A stretch of 64,000 bases of DNA from Corallochytrium limacisporum (taxonomy: Eukaryota > Opisthokonta). A program made the translations under genes and the position numbers. Numbering within the stretch: position 1 is the stretch's first letter; each line of letters begins with the position of its first letter. The stretch is taken from positions 218,358 to 282,357 of the forward strand of contig PDIP01000003.1 in the NCBI GenBank assembly GCA_002811645.1. The letters run 5' to 3'. Below the pieces are notes generated by a model, which did not search any database, had not been told where the DNA came from, and saw only the letters and a list, made by a program, of their open reading frames with translations. Positions 27,722 through 37,977 of the stretch are shown here, one piece after another.

Positions 27722-30085
27722 ATGGAACCTCCTAATTATCTGAGATCGAATGGGACGAGCAATGGAACAAGAAATGGTGCAAAAACGAATGGGATTGGAG
27801 GTGCTCCCACGCATGATGGCATTGATCTTGAAGGTTATCGCGCAAGTTTAGAGACCTCCCAGCTCTTGCCAGAGTCGAAAGTAACGCGACGTGACGAAAC
27901 TAAACAGCCTCTGTCAGAACGAGGTCCACAAGGACGTAAACGAAGCACTCAGCGTTTTTATCTCCTTGCCATAATCTTAGCAGCGTCATTATGTACCCGC
28001 TTATACCACATTGCTCATCCATCTCGTGTTGTCTTTGATGAGGTGCACTTTGGAAAGTTTGCAGCATTCTACATCAGAAACGCATATTTCTTCGATGTTC
28101 ATCCACCTTTGGCAAAGATGATGATTGCAGCCAATGCCTGGATGAATGGCTTCGATGGCGACTTTTTGTTCACGCAGATTAATAGGGTCTACAAAGACAC
28201 TGGGGCGCCCTACGTGCAAATGCGCATATTCGGGGCAGCGTTTGGCATTATCTTGCCTCCATTGGCGTTTCTTACAGCAGAAACCATGGGCCTTTCTGTT
28301 CATGGAGCAACACTGGCCGCGGCTATGGTCCTTTTGGATGACGCACTTGTGGGACAGAGCAGACTGATCTTCCTGGACAGCTTCCTTCTGGCCTTCACAT
28401 GCATCGCATTCTATTGTGAAGCGAAATTTTATGAAGCAGAGAAGAGACGAGAGTTCTCCGGTGCGTGGCTTGGATGGCTTCTGGCGACGGGCATTTTCCT
28501 TGGGCTGTCATTGAGTGTCAAGTGGGTCGGCCTATTCATTATCGCTTATGTGGGATATCGAGTTGTGTATGATCTTGCAATCAAGCTCCACTACGTCCTC
28601 ATATTGAAGAGGGAGAAATTGGACTGGTTCTTTATCCATTTTGCAGCTCGTGCAAATTGCTTGATTTTGATTCCACTGTGCTTGTATGCATTTACCTTCT
28701 ACATTCACTTCAATATTCTTACGGAACCTGGCCCAGGGATTGTATTTCACGATGAGAGCGATCAACTGCGACTGAAGGCAAATGTTCCCTGGGGTCCAGA
28801 CATTATTGATGAAGGATCGGAAATTATGTTGGTCACACGGGCAAGCCGATGGGCCCTACTGCATTCGCACCCGTTTGTTTTAGAGAAAAAGAGACATCCC
28901 GTCACTGCCATGCAGCTCATGGATGAAAGGAATTGGTGGTCTATTGAAGTCATCGGAAATGATGTTGTACCCGGACAAGATATCATGGATCAGGATCTAG
29001 TGAGAATCAAGCACGTAGAAACGGGCCTTTATGTCAAGGTTGACAAGGAGATCAAAGCACCGATGACGAAGGACACTTTTATGGTCTTTCTGGGGGCATA
29101 CCAGACTGATGAAAGTGATCACATTTTTAGACTGTTTTTTGAGAAGCCTCAAGACGAGATAATTGTGGGGAACGAGGATGATGAGGATCTGGATGACGTG
29201 AAAAGTACAGTCCCTATGACCCAGTTGAGCACCATATTTTACATCCAGCATGTAACCACTGGATGTGACCTGGCGGTGGTGCGCGATAATCAGGTCAAGG
29301 GAGACGGTCTTAGGGAAATGGAAGTCGTGTGCACCGATCCAGATGTGGCAACGAAGAGGAAGATTAAGAACAAGCAAAAAGAATGGACCGTGCAGGGGCA
29401 TCGCAACAGCATCCGCAAGGAACCAACGGAAATCACGTTCCCAGAAAAGAAGCATTGGCTGAAGAGGTTCTACGAGATACAAATTATTATGTGGCAAGCA
29501 AACAGTCGTATCACTCGTGGGCATCCTTACCGATCTGAACCTTGGCAATGGATGCCTCTACTCCTCGGTGTCGGATACTGGGTCCAACGTCCCAAGGGGC
29601 AACAGATCTTCTTGTTTGGGAATCCCCTGATTTGGTGGACGGCCCTGGCATTCGTAATCTTGTGGTTCATGCTCGTGACTGTACAGCTGATTCGGGTACG
29701 TTCTATCTCTGCCAGGGCTCTCAGTCGGGGACAGAATGCGCTGGATTCAAATCTGCTGCTGGCTGGCGGATCAGCTCTGTTTGCATGGTTGCTGCACTAT
29801 TTCCCATTCTATCTTATGGGTAGACAGCTCTTTCTGCACCACTACCTGCCTGCATTCTATTTCTCTTTGCTGAATGCAGCTGCGGTGTTCGACATCCTTC
29901 TCAAGATGGTCCACTACAGTCGGGCGCGAACGCTAGTGACGGGGTTGATTATCTTAGTCTATGGTTGGGCGTTTGTGCAGTTTTCGCCTCTGGCTTACGG
30001 CACCACCTGCGTTGCTGATTGCCTTGAGAACATCCGCTGGCTTCCCAGCTGGAACTGGTACGAAATCAAAGAGGTGAAAGCGTAA
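27722..30085 (+). CDS. PMT: Protein O-mannosyltransferase (PMT family)
   Basis: ER membrane enzyme that moves mannose from dolichyl phosphate mannose to Ser or Thr of secretory proteins. 787 residues. The N-terminus is cytosolic and ends at the first membrane segment (FYLLAIILAASLCTRLY). The lumenal loop carries the signature FDEVHFGKFAAFYI...FFDVHPPLAKM, with the catalytic Asp-Glu pair in DEVHFG. A MIR-type region lies about 350-560 (ALLHSHPF and following), and several C-terminal membrane segments follow, including LHYFPFYLMGRQLFLHHYLPA. The wording of the first loop resembles the PMT1 group more than PMT2 or PMT4. The ATG at 27722 is the first; upstream only a GTG. PMTs are typical of fungi and animals. 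Confidence 0.95.
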   Translation: MEPPNYLRSNGTSNGTRNGAKTNGIGGAPTHDGIDLEGYRASLETSQLLPESKVTRRDETKQPLSERGPQGRKRSTQRFYLLAIILAASLCTRLYHIAHPSRVVFDEVHFGKFAAFYIRNAYFFDVHPPLAKMMIAANAWMNGFDGDFLFTQINRVYKDTGAPYVQMRIFGAAFGIILPPLAFLTAETMGLSVHGATLAAAMVLLDDALVGQSRLIFLDSFLLAFTCIAFYCEAKFYEAEKRREFSGAWLGWLLATGIFLGLSLSVKWVGLFIIAYVGYRVVYDLAIKLHYVLILKREKLDWFFIHFAARANCLILIPLCLYAFTFYIHFNILTEPGPGIVFHDESDQLRLKANVPWGPDIIDEGSEIMLVTRASRWALLHSHPFVLEKKRHPVTAMQLMDERNWWSIEVIGNDVVPGQDIMDQDLVRIKHVETGLYVKVDKEIKAPMTKDTFMVFLGAYQTDESDHIFRLFFEKPQDEIIVGNEDDEDLDDVKSTVPMTQLSTIFYIQHVTTGCDLAVVRDNQVKGDGLREMEVVCTDPDVATKRKIKNKQKEWTVQGHRNSIRKEPTEITFPEKKHWLKRFYEIQIIMWQANSRITRGHPYRSEPWQWMPLLLGVGYWVQRPKGQQIFLFGNPLIWWTALAFVILWFMLVTVQLIRVRSISARALSRGQNALDSNLLLAGGSALFAWLLHYFPFYLMGRQLFLHHYLPAFYFSLLNAAAVFDILLKMVHYSRARTLVTGLIILVYGWAFVQFSPLAYGTTCVADCLENIRWLPSWNWYEIKEVKA

Positions 30086-30430
30086 ACAGCGCGAATTACG
30101 AATTTTCAGGATGCATGAATTCACAGCCCTTAGCATCAGTACCCTTGTAACGCATTACAATCATATCACGGGGTTAGTTGACATAGACCAACGACACACC
30201 TTTCACCGTCCGAACTGAGACCTTTCGGCCACAACCGAGATAATACTTGTATCATAGTAAGGCCAGGGAAGCAGGCGCGACCTCTGATTGGCCCTCAGAC
30301 TCAGAACGAAGATTCCCTAAACGTAGAATATGCTTATACGCACATATAAAATAGGCCCCCGATTATTCTCGGAATCCGGTAGTAAATGTATAGCGGCCCC
30401 CTGTACCCTCTTCTGGGTGCCGGGGAAGGT

Positions 30431-30446
30431 CCCCCGGGGGGGGGGG
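30431..30446. repeat. C-run/G-run tract
   Basis: C5 directly followed by G11, intergenic. It belongs to the same type of tract as those at 9341, 21782, 36882, 45223 and 63596. Confidence 0.75.
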
Positions 30447-30868
30447 CGCCTCGATGGACGGGGGACCCTGGCTGAAATCACTGTCGAGGGATCTGCCACT
30501 TACATTCGCTACCGTTGCCAGGGGGAAAGCCCCTCTAGTAGCCTCCCCAAGAAAGGGAGGGACTCCGTCATTGATTGCCAACGACACCCCGAGTAAATCA
30601 AGTCGCTGAGGAGACGCGGTAATTTAGTATACAAAATGGTGTCGTCTCTGGCGCTGCCTACCCGTACAACGGTGGGTTCCAAGGGAAATCGGCGTGGAAG
30701 GAAACGGGGAAGACTCCGGAGTCTTTGGCCACCGTAAAGAAGATCACATCCCTTTGTGCTGTGACAAACGACCTACAGAGTATCCATATATTATCTAACG
30801 TAGTCACCACGATGGTTCTCAACTGCTGTGGCTTCGGCGAAATATAGAGTATCATATCGTTGCGAGGG

Positions 30869-30875
30869 TATAAAG
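30869..30875 (+). promoter_or_regulatory. Possible TATA box
   Basis: TATAAAG, 136 bases before the ATG of the type I membrane protein gene. Spacing fits a short 5' UTR. Confidence 0.45.
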
Positions 30876-31010
30876 AGCGAGACGTTAAAATGGCAGCACC
30901 ACATGCAACCAAAGGAAGAGAGCATAGCATATGATCGCACGGGCTTTGTGATCGAAATATTTGTTCCACGGGTGATAGGCTACTCTACGGGACTCAAAAG
31001 TGTATTCATC

Positions 31011-31985
31011 ATGAACTTTAGGCACTTACGGGTTCAGCACCTGCTATTGCTGATCGCAATCTTTGCGGTATCTCTTGGTCGAGTTGACGCCCAAGACGCC
31101 CCTTTGTGGCAACAGCTTGAGAAGACCCCTGAGAGTACGGATGAGGATACTGTCGACGTTGAAGTCAAACCGCTTCCAGAAGAGGCACCTGAACCTGATC
31201 GTGACGGACCGCCCGTTTCCGAGGTCCTGGTCATTATTGAGTCTTACGACGTTGACAGTCTTGCGACGGACGTGGACTTCAAGGCTGTGCTGGAGAGAGT
31301 TGTCATGCAAGCCCCCGGTGGCTCCCGGGTCAAGTCCGTAAATGTGGTCCGCAATGTGCAGAATGGAGAGAACTTTGAATGTAGCACTCAGATCACGGGC
31401 TGGACTGGAGACACGCTGCTGGTCGTTGCTCGGGAGACGTTTGACGAAGCGCTCGAACTACAGGCGTTGGTGCAGAATATTGAGGACAACGCTGAACTCT
31501 ACGACAGCTTCTCCAGTACCAAGAACAATGGCGAGGTCGGCAACGGCAAGAAACTTGACGGCGAAGGTGAGGCCACTGGTAGCAACGCCGGTCTCATGGC
31601 CGGCTTGATCACCGGTTTGACAGTACTTGCTGTGGGTGCTGTTGGTGGCTTCGGTTACGCTCTCCGCAAGAACCCAGAGATGGCTGACGAACTCAAGGGT
31701 CGCATGTCCGCTGCCAAGATTGCTGTCGGCGATGCCATGCAAAAGGTCATCCATCGGGGCCACAAAGAAGATGACCATGAGGCCGTGCCTACTGACATCG
31801 AGGCCGCCGGTGCCTATTCCGCGGAAGAATTCGACTACGAGGCTGATGAGGGACCAATTGATACCCTGGAGAGCGAGGACGAGGATGCCGAGCAGAGCCA
31901 TGACCTCATTCCTCACGATGAAGAATTTATTGAGGAAAGCGAGGAGACCTCTGAACCAACCGTGGGTGAGGATATTTTCCCTTGA
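31011..31985 (+). CDS. Type I membrane protein of unknown function
   Basis: 324 residues. The start at 31011 gives a textbook signal peptide (MNFRHLRVQHLLLLIAIF..., cleavage probably after ...RVDA); the frame is open further upstream but that part is not signal-like. The mature lumenal or extracellular part is acidic and holds a compact segment of about 80 residues (VSEVLVIIESYDVDSL to ALVQNIEDNAEL) with a regular pattern of strands and helices and a single Cys. One membrane span lies at about 193-218 (glycine-rich, AGLMAGLITGLTVLAV). The cytosolic tail of about 105 residues is strongly acidic. No family was recognised. It converges on the next gene with 60 bases between the stops. Confidence 0.75.
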   Translation: MNFRHLRVQHLLLLIAIFAVSLGRVDAQDAPLWQQLEKTPESTDEDTVDVEVKPLPEEAPEPDRDGPPVSEVLVIIESYDVDSLATDVDFKAVLERVVMQAPGGSRVKSVNVVRNVQNGENFECSTQITGWTGDTLLVVARETFDEALELQALVQNIEDNAELYDSFSSTKNNGEVGNGKKLDGEGEATGSNAGLMAGLITGLTVLAVGAVGGFGYALRKNPEMADELKGRMSAAKIAVGDAMQKVIHRGHKEDDHEAVPTDIEAAGAYSAEEFDYEADEGPIDTLESEDEDAEQSHDLIPHDEEFIEESEETSEPTVGEDIFP

Positions 31986-32045
31986 GTGCCCTACTAGTCG
32001 ACAATCGAGATTGTTCCTCGCCGGCCGATGAACAGCTTTTCTTTA

Positions 32046-32594
32046 CTAAAGATCATATCCCTTAGTTGAATCCCGTCTGTTTGTAAAATTGTAAATCAAC
32101 CGTTCCGTCCACAATGAGGTTTCATTATCCTTGGTCCAAAGTCTCGCCACATCTTTCAGTGTTTTAGGAAATCCCATGTGAGAAACTAGAGCAGCGTCCA
32201 CAAGTAGGAGGGTGGAGATCTGATCAAGTTCAACACAGTCATACGGGAATACTAAACCCCATCCTGCGCGAACACACACAGATGCAGGCACTCCAATGGA
32301 ACCTTTCAAGACGTGCCATTCCACATCCCTGGAGTCCAAAGGCTTCCAGATGCATACTTGCGATGGGTCAGGAAAGGTCTCTAGAAGTCCCCAACGTCGG
32401 TCCCGTATCGCTTCGTATATCTCATCTCGCACCCATTCATTCACATGGCTACCTTTTGGTTCTTCATTGAGTGGGCTATTGTGCACCTCGGTCTCTGACA
32501 CAAGGGGTTGTGGTGCCAAAGGATTCCAGGCCCCCGAACGTTCAAAAGCTTCGCCGTGTAAGCAAACTCTGCCAAACGCGTGCAGGTCATCCAT
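32046..32594 (-). CDS. Hypothetical protein, 182 residues
   Basis: ATG start and TAG stop, ordinary codon use, convergent with the upstream membrane-protein gene. The protein is globular in composition, with many Trp (DRRWGLLE, CIWKPLD, VEWHVLK, RAGWGLVF, RLWTKD, SLWTERL) and no membrane span, signal peptide or known motif that I recognise. It looks like a real fast-evolving gene because the frame is free of low complexity, but there is no homology evidence. Confidence is moderate to low. Confidence 0.5.
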   Translation of the reverse strand: MDDLHAFGRVCLHGEAFERSGAWNPLAPQPLVSETEVHNSPLNEEPKGSHVNEWVRDEIYEAIRDRRWGLLETFPDPSQVCIWKPLDSRDVEWHVLKGSIGVPASVCVRAGWGLVFPYDCVELDQISTLLLVDAALVSHMGFPKTLKDVARLWTKDNETSLWTERLIYNFTNRRDSTKGYDL

Positions 32595-33390
32595 ATCTTC
32601 GTCTCATAACCATAAACATTGGTATCTGAACTGTTCCTGCTATCTTTGAAGCCGTTCTCTAAAACCTTGAGCAGTATGAATACTCGTCCGTAGAAACCTC
32701 AATGAGTCTGCAAGCGGCGGAGGACATTTGGAATCAGGAATAACCTACAATCCACCACCTCCCCAACCCCCCCCCTTTCCCAGTATACGCCGACCTCACC
32801 CCGCAAATGAGTTCGGACCCCAATCGGCACAGACCCGGGAGCGGGCCTGTTTGGTTTGGTTAGTAATACGTGGCCGCTCCGGCTCGCGAATGACGTGGTG
32901 ACGTGGGGCCTGTTCTTTTCACAATAGCTTCTGCATTTCTGCATATACATAGATGAAAGCAAGAGGGGGGGGAAACGGAAATGGGTGACCCTGCGAAAAC
33001 AAATGGGAAGTTTTAGACTGCCACCACCCTGCCGCCCAGAAGCTCAAGGAACCTTGACTCGATCTCCACAGATCTCTGACGGACCGTTTTCCTCTTGCCG
33101 CGTAAGGTGCACTGGCAGCGGGTTTCCTCTCAGTAGGTCCCCTATGCGACTCCTCTGTCGATGCACTTGGACGAAGCAACACAGTCGTGGGTTAGATGGG
33201 GACAAAAACTGCCAAGCAAACAGTGGCTCTCAAGGTAGATGACAACCAGAGCGCACCCCTGGACACAGGTATTTCATGCATGAATTAAAAGCTCATGCAG
33301 ACGTCCTTGCATGCTTTCAAGCGTAACATAGTTTTCAAATACCCTTGAAAAAAGGCATACCATCGATCAGAGACAAACAGATCAAACAAG
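32595..33390. other. Divergent promoter region, hypothetical / BAP31-like
   Basis: 796 bases without a credible gene. C9 at 32767-32775 and pyrimidine-rich stretches. Confidence 0.45.
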
Positions 33391-33810
33391 ATGATTACTG
33401 CCTGGGTCCTTCTTTTCGGTGGCCTCTTGATTGAGTGCGCTGTCATTCTGCTCCTCGTAGCTCCTTTGAACCGTGACCGACGAGTAGCAATGGCCAAGTA
33501 CTTCCATCATCACCGCTACGCTGGTCAATTCAAATATTACTTCTCATTCATCGTTTTTGCGGTGCTACTCGCCTTTGTCTTCACCACTATGGAAGTCCAA
33601 AAGTACCAAGACCGACTGTCACGTGGACAGGCTGGCCAGATTGAGCACTTGATGGACAAGCATGGCTTGACCAAGGCCGAACGCAATTCTATGCTTGCGG
33701 GTATCGTACTCTTCAACATCTTTGTGATCGCTGGCCAGATCATGACCCTGTCATCATTTGCAGAGGTCCTGGAGAATGGTAAGGAGAAGCCTACCAAAAA
33801 GACGCAGTAG
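33391..33810 (+). CDS. BAP31-like ER membrane protein
   Basis: 139 residues, shorter than animal BAP31 (246) and lacking its long C-terminal coiled coils. Three membrane segments: residues 1-20, about 50-67 and about 105-125. The loop EVQKYQDRLSRG and the third segment start KAERNSMLAGIVLFNIFV follow the BAP29/BAP31 pattern (KYDD and AQRNLYIAGF in animals). The last four residues are KKTQ, a dilysine KKxx signal for retrieval to the ER, as BAP31 also has. The family escorts membrane proteins out of the ER and takes part in ER quality control. Assignment rests on the membrane domain. Confidence 0.8.
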   Translation: MITAWVLLFGGLLIECAVILLLVAPLNRDRRVAMAKYFHHHRYAGQFKYYFSFIVFAVLLAFVFTTMEVQKYQDRLSRGQAGQIEHLMDKHGLTKAERNSMLAGIVLFNIFVIAGQIMTLSSFAEVLENGKEKPTKKTQ

Positions 33811-34187
33811 ATTGGGGTCACGATCTGAGACAATACACACCCATATGATTTAGGTCACGTTGCGGACCCTCGTAATGTCCGAACACTTTGTTTCGCTGCG
33901 CAGAGTGCCTGTTTTCCTCGCCCGAAATCTGCGAACCTGGAACCCCCTCGGGGCCTGGAGCAGAGCGCAGGCCGAGGCGGGCTCCCTCGCTTGCAAAGCT
34001 CTAATAGGCAGACTATGCTCATGGAGATAGGGAGTCTCGTGGGCTCATAACGCGGTATCACTACATGGGGGCTATTTTAACGAGGAGAGTTTATAGAAAG
34101 TTGTGCTACGACTCAGGGCCACAGTAGCAGATTTGACTTGAGCCAATCAAAATGTGAGAAGCCGGCCTGAAACAGACTTGTGAAGGC
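33811..34187. other. Intergenic between BAP31-like and QTRT1
   Basis: 377 bases; presumed QTRT1 promoter. A GGAACCCCCTCGGGG block near 33949. No RNA gene recognised. Confidence 0.4.
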
Positions 34188-35396
34188 ATGGCAAAGAACG
34201 TTCGCAAGATGACCAATAGTCCAGCGCTCACATTCGAAATACTTGCTAAGTGCAGTACCTCGCGGGCGAGGTATGCACGCATGACCTTGCCTCATGGTCA
34301 AGTGCATACGCCTGTATTTATGCCGGTGGGTACGCAGGGCACTTTAAAAGGTATGACCGTAGACCAAATCAAGGAACTGGGTTGCGAACTAATGTTGGGA
34401 AATACTTACCATCTTGGTTCGCGACCAGGCCCAGAGTTAATGGAAAAGTTTGGTGGTTTGCACAAGTTTATGGGTTGGGATGGTAACTTACTCACCGACA
34501 GTGGAGGCTTTCAAATGGTGTCTCTCTTGAAATTGGCAGAAATTACAGAGGAGGGTGTCACATTCGAGTCTCCGCATGACGGCAAGAAGATGCTCTTGAC
34601 TCCGGAACACAGTACCCAGTTACAAAATGTCATTGGCGCTGACATTATGATGCAGTTGGATGATGTTGTGAGCTCCTTAGTGACCGGTGAACGCATTGTG
34701 GAGGCAATGCATCGAAGCATCCGCTGGCTGGATCGTTGCATTTCTGCACACAAGCGCCCAAATGATCAGAACCTCTTTGCCATTATTCAAGGGGGCCTTG
34801 AGCCTGACTTACGGGAGCATTGCTGCAATGAGATGATAAAACGTGACACCCCAGGGTACGCCATCGGTGGACTGGCAGGTGGTGAGGACAAGACAAGTTT
34901 TTGGACCACAGTTTCGCTCTGTACCAAACTCCTTCCTGAGCAAAAGCCACGTTACTGCATGGGCGTGGGATACGCTGTTGACCTCGTCGTGTGTAGTGCA
35001 TTGGGCGTAGATATGTATGACTGTGTTTTTCCGACGAGAACGGCACGGTTTGGTACTGCATTGATTCGCGGAGATGGAGGCAAACTGCAGCTGAAGAAGG
35101 CCGCATTTGCCAATGATGACCGTCCAATTGAAGGCGATTGTCCGTGCTACACATGCCAGAACTATACAAGGTCTTATTTATACACCGTGGTACAGAAAGA
35201 GAACATTGGGGCCCAATTGCTCACTGTGCACAACGTTTGTTTCCAACTCAAGCTCATGAAGGACCTGCGGGAGTCGATAAGTAGGGACGAATTTCCTCAA
35301 TTTGTACAGGAATTTATGCTTCAGCAGTTCCCCAAGAAGAACTACCCGCAGTGGGCTATTGATGCCTTGAAGTCAGTCAATATTACTCTATTATAG
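34188..35396 (+). CDS. QTRT1: Queuine tRNA-ribosyltransferase catalytic subunit
   Basis: Catalytic subunit of the eukaryotic TGT enzyme, which swaps guanine-34 for queuine in tRNAs with GUN anticodons. 402 residues, the usual length. Visible motifs: LTDSGGFQM with the base-contacting Asp, the central GGLAGGE loop, [12 protein letters not shown] and the zinc site CPCYTC followed by HN about 30 residues later. QTRT1 acts as a heterodimer with QTRT2, which is not in this window. It needs queuine from diet or bacteria because eukaryotes do not make it. QTRT1 is absent from budding yeast. ATG at 34188. Confidence 0.96.
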   Translation: MAKNVRKMTNSPALTFEILAKCSTSRARYARMTLPHGQVHTPVFMPVGTQGTLKGMTVDQIKELGCELMLGNTYHLGSRPGPELMEKFGGLHKFMGWDGNLLTDSGGFQMVSLLKLAEITEEGVTFESPHDGKKMLLTPEHSTQLQNVIGADIMMQLDDVVSSLVTGERIVEAMHRSIRWLDRCISAHKRPNDQNLFAIIQGGLEPDLREHCCNEMIKRDTPGYAIGGLAGGEDKTSFWTTVSLCTKLLPEQKPRYCMGVGYAVDLVVCSALGVDMYDCVFPTRTARFGTALIRGDGGKLQLKKAAFANDDRPIEGDCPCYTCQNYTRSYLYTVVQKENIGAQLLTVHNVCFQLKLMKDLRESISRDEFPQFVQEFMLQQFPKKNYPQWAIDALKSVNITLL

Positions 35397-35442
35397 CTAG
35401 TAGTATCCTATTTTCATCACTATGAACCGTCGCCAAAAGGTG

Positions 35443-36048
35443 CTATGAGGAACTTGTAGCTTCCGGGGTAACAAGGATATCGGTCGCTGACCCCGTTGTA
35501 CTCAATTGGGGTTTGTGGAATAGACCCTCCGTATGCTTGGCTAGGATGCTTGCAGTCGGGTCCCGGAAATGCTGCAGAAATTCTGTGACTTCGCCTTCTG
35601 TTTCTGCATTCGCTGCTGTGTCGCTCATACTGTTCCAGTGGCTGTCCAATTTTTCTTTAAGCTTCAGCTCCAATTCATCGACTGTGGCCTTGGCTACTTG
35701 ACGTAGCTTTTGATTCGTCGCTTCGTCGGCATGATCTTCGGGTGTCATATAGAACAAAGCAACAAATATTCGCTCCGATTCGGCACCAACAAGAACCACA
35801 GAATCTTCTTTTTTGTTGCTCTTTGATCGTGGCGCTCCAGAGAACCTGCTGTTGCGTCCTGCGCTAGGAGCAGATCCAGGCCGTGTTGCGAAAGCCGATT
35901 GTGTGCGAGCATGGGTTGAGCTAGACGCTTTTGGCATCGATCCAGCCTTCCGATCGAAAGTAACAGATTTGAATTCTTTGTTGCCCATTTCACGACTTAA
36001 CTGTGACAAAGCCGCAACTAATCGACATGATTTTCCAATGGTGCTCAT
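35443..36048 (-). CDS. Hypothetical protein, about 201 residues
   Basis: Convergent with QTRT1, with 46 bases between the stops. From the ATG at 36048 the protein begins MSTIGKSCRLVAALSQLS. It has a basic, Ser/Arg/Ala-rich low-complexity region (residues 25-85), then a more ordered segment from SVVLVGAESERIFVALFYMTPEDHADEATNQ into a helix rich in Lys and Glu (TVDELELKLKEKL), then a polar tail. A longer frame starts at the ATG at 36150 but the added part has an odd hydrophobic and proline mix and is less likely coding. No family recognised. Confidence 0.55.
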   Translation of the reverse strand: MSTIGKSCRLVAALSQLSREMGNKEFKSVTFDRKAGSMPKASSSTHARTQSAFATRPGSAPSAGRNSRFSGAPRSKSNKKEDSVVLVGAESERIFVALFYMTPEDHADEATNQKLRQVAKATVDELELKLKEKLDSHWNSMSDTAANAETEGEVTEFLQHFRDPTASILAKHTEGLFHKPQLSTTGSATDILVTPEATSSS

Positions 36049-36881
36049 TCTGCTAGTTCCCGTCAATTCCCCGGGTCCCTTCCACGCCCACACCTGGTCA
36101 TATATCGGTATATTGAGAGGTACGGTGAACACCAGCGCCCGGAGCAACATGATCGAATTCACGATATCATTTCATTCAGCATCTAAACTTTTTTACTCGG
36201 CCCAATGACCAGGTCTCTCTCGAACAATTTACGGATGGCTCTCCCGGAGCAATTCCAATCGGCGTCCGAGCGGGCTCGCTCTTCCGTCTTCAAAATAGCC
36301 AGTCCACCCCCTTCTCCAGTGAGAGGGGAGCCTCCCAATCCCCTCCCTTCCCGCGCGAACCTCGTCCGCACCTTTTCTTTTCCTTTTCCAGATAATTTTC
36401 TGCCACATTGTTTCGTGTCGGAGACATCAATATTGGCTCCGCCGCAGCAACAGGAGCAGGTGATCGATCAGGCCAGAATTTTCAGTGTTATCTTACCGGC
36501 CTAGCCTAGCCCTTACACACTGGCAGCGGTGACGTGCACACTACCCAAACATATGCCGAGTAGGACGGAGGGAATCATTGGAGGTGATCGAAGGCTACTA
36601 GTGTCAGTCGCTTTTCGTCGACCTCTTCAAGCGCACTCTCGATGCCAGGACATGGTCATAACGTGCACTGGTGCGCGTGCATCAAACCCGAAGACCACAT
36701 CACGGACAAAAAGAAAGCTTAAAGTCCGGATTCTACATTTACAGAGTATGCTATCATCAGGTATGTAGCTAGGAGTTGACATTGTGCCCCTGCTCACCCG
36801 CTCGTGGCTCCCACCGTCGCACCAAACATTACGGATGGGAATGCGCGCGTCTCCGGCTCGCTCGCTTTGGAAGGAAAATCG

Positions 36882-36899
36882 CCCCCCCCGGGGAGGGGG
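36882..36899. repeat. C-run/G-run tract
   Basis: C8 (36882-36889), G4, A, G5. Intergenic, 60 bases before a TATA box and about 160 before the SDR start. Confidence 0.75.
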
Positions 36900-36958
36900 A
36901 GAGAGAATGGGGGATGGTGTCATCGCGTGGAGCTGCAGCGCCGGCCCCCTGCCTCAGG

Positions 36959-36967
36959 TATATAAAT
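36959..36967 (+). promoter_or_regulatory. TATA box of the SDR gene
   Basis: TATATAAAT, 92 bases upstream of the ATG at 37059. This is the clearest TATA element in the window and its spacing fits a 5' UTR of about 60-65 bases. Confidence 0.6.
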
Positions 36968-37058
36968 GGTAAAACTCGGCGCCGACGAAAGGCATCGGTA
37001 ACCTCAACAGGATGGAACCTTAAGTGAACGGATTTGTCGTCCTGACCACACTCTCAAA

Positions 37059-37865
37059 ATGGAACCGAAGTTTGCAGTTGTCACCGGTGCCACCAGCGGG
37101 ATCGGAAAGGCCCTTGCCGTGTACTTCTCCCAAAAAGGAATTGTTGTCATTGCCGCTGGTCGTCGTACAGAGAAACTGAAAGACACCCAACAGGCTGGCA
37201 AACCTGATATGATCCATCCGGTCACCGCAGACGTTAGCACCGTGGCCGGCCGCGATGCTATCGTTGATGCAGTGAAAAAGTTGTGCCCCAAGAAGCTGAA
37301 CTTCCTGATCAATAATGCTGGGGTTCTGGGTCAAGTTGCTGCCATCGGACGTTTGGATGAGCAGGCTTTTATGGACACCTTGTCCACAAATGTGGCTGGT
37401 CCATTGTTTTTAACTCAAGGTCTCCTGAATCAGTTTGCTGAGGGTGCACGTGTATTGAACATTAGCAGTGGTGCGGCCCATGGACCGAATCCTGGATGGA
37501 CTGCCTACTGCACCAGCAAGGCTGCACTCTACATGGTATCCCGGTGCTTGCAGCGTGAGTTGGGATCCAAGGGGCTTTCTTGTGGGAGTATGAAGCCTGG
37601 TGTCGTGGACACTGAAATTCAGGACAATATTCGAGAGGCAGATGTCTCCGACTTCCCTAACCTGGACTACTTCAAGAACCTCAAGACAAACGCAGCAAAG
37701 TCTGGCACTGCCGGCCGCCCACCACCCACGGGTGGTCTGGACACCCCTGAAAATGTCGCACACTTTGCCCTATTCCTCCTCACTGAAGCTTCCACAGAAG
37801 AATTCGTGGAAAAAGACTGGGATATTCGCGATGACCACCACCACGGCAGGTGGATCTCGGCTTGA
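37059..37865 (+). CDS. Short-chain dehydrogenase/reductase
   Basis: Classical SDR of 268 residues that uses NAD(P)H to reduce a carbonyl or oxidise an alcohol. Cofactor motif TGATSGIG at residues 9-16; AAGRRTEKL after the second strand suggests NADP(H) preference because of the two arginines. NNAGVLG stabilises the central sheet. The catalytic Ser is in NISSGAAH and the Tyr-x-x-x-Lys is YCTSK. The order and spacing look intact, so activity is expected. Overall layout resembles carbonyl reductase-like and yeast YIR035C-like SDRs; the substrate cannot be told. Its TATA box suggests regulated expression. Converges on the next gene. Confidence 0.93.
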   Translation: MEPKFAVVTGATSGIGKALAVYFSQKGIVVIAAGRRTEKLKDTQQAGKPDMIHPVTADVSTVAGRDAIVDAVKKLCPKKLNFLINNAGVLGQVAAIGRLDEQAFMDTLSTNVAGPLFLTQGLLNQFAEGARVLNISSGAAHGPNPGWTAYCTSKAALYMVSRCLQRELGSKGLSCGSMKPGVVDTEIQDNIREADVSDFPNLDYFKNLKTNAAKSGTAGRPPPTGGLDTPENVAHFALFLLTEASTEEFVEKDWDIRDDHHHGRWISA

Positions 37866-37977
37866 AAGACTAGTCTATGACAACGTATTACAGAACTAAT
37901 GAGCATTGGGGCATACACGTTTATGTAGAGTATGTGTTTTTGTCATGGAGAAAGACTTGGAAGGTCATGCATTTGGT

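Larger units (their letters stand above)
30086..31010. other. Intergenic upstream of the type I membrane protein
   Basis: 925 bases, no gene recognised. It contains C5G11 at 30431-30446 and a TATAAAG at 30869-30875, 136 bases before the next ATG. A CATATAAAAT block lies near 30341. Confidence 0.45.
36049..37058. other. Divergent promoter region, hypothetical / SDR
   Basis: 1.0 kb without a credible gene. It holds a C8/G4AG5 tract (36882-36899) and a TATA box at 36959-36967. Confidence 0.5.
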
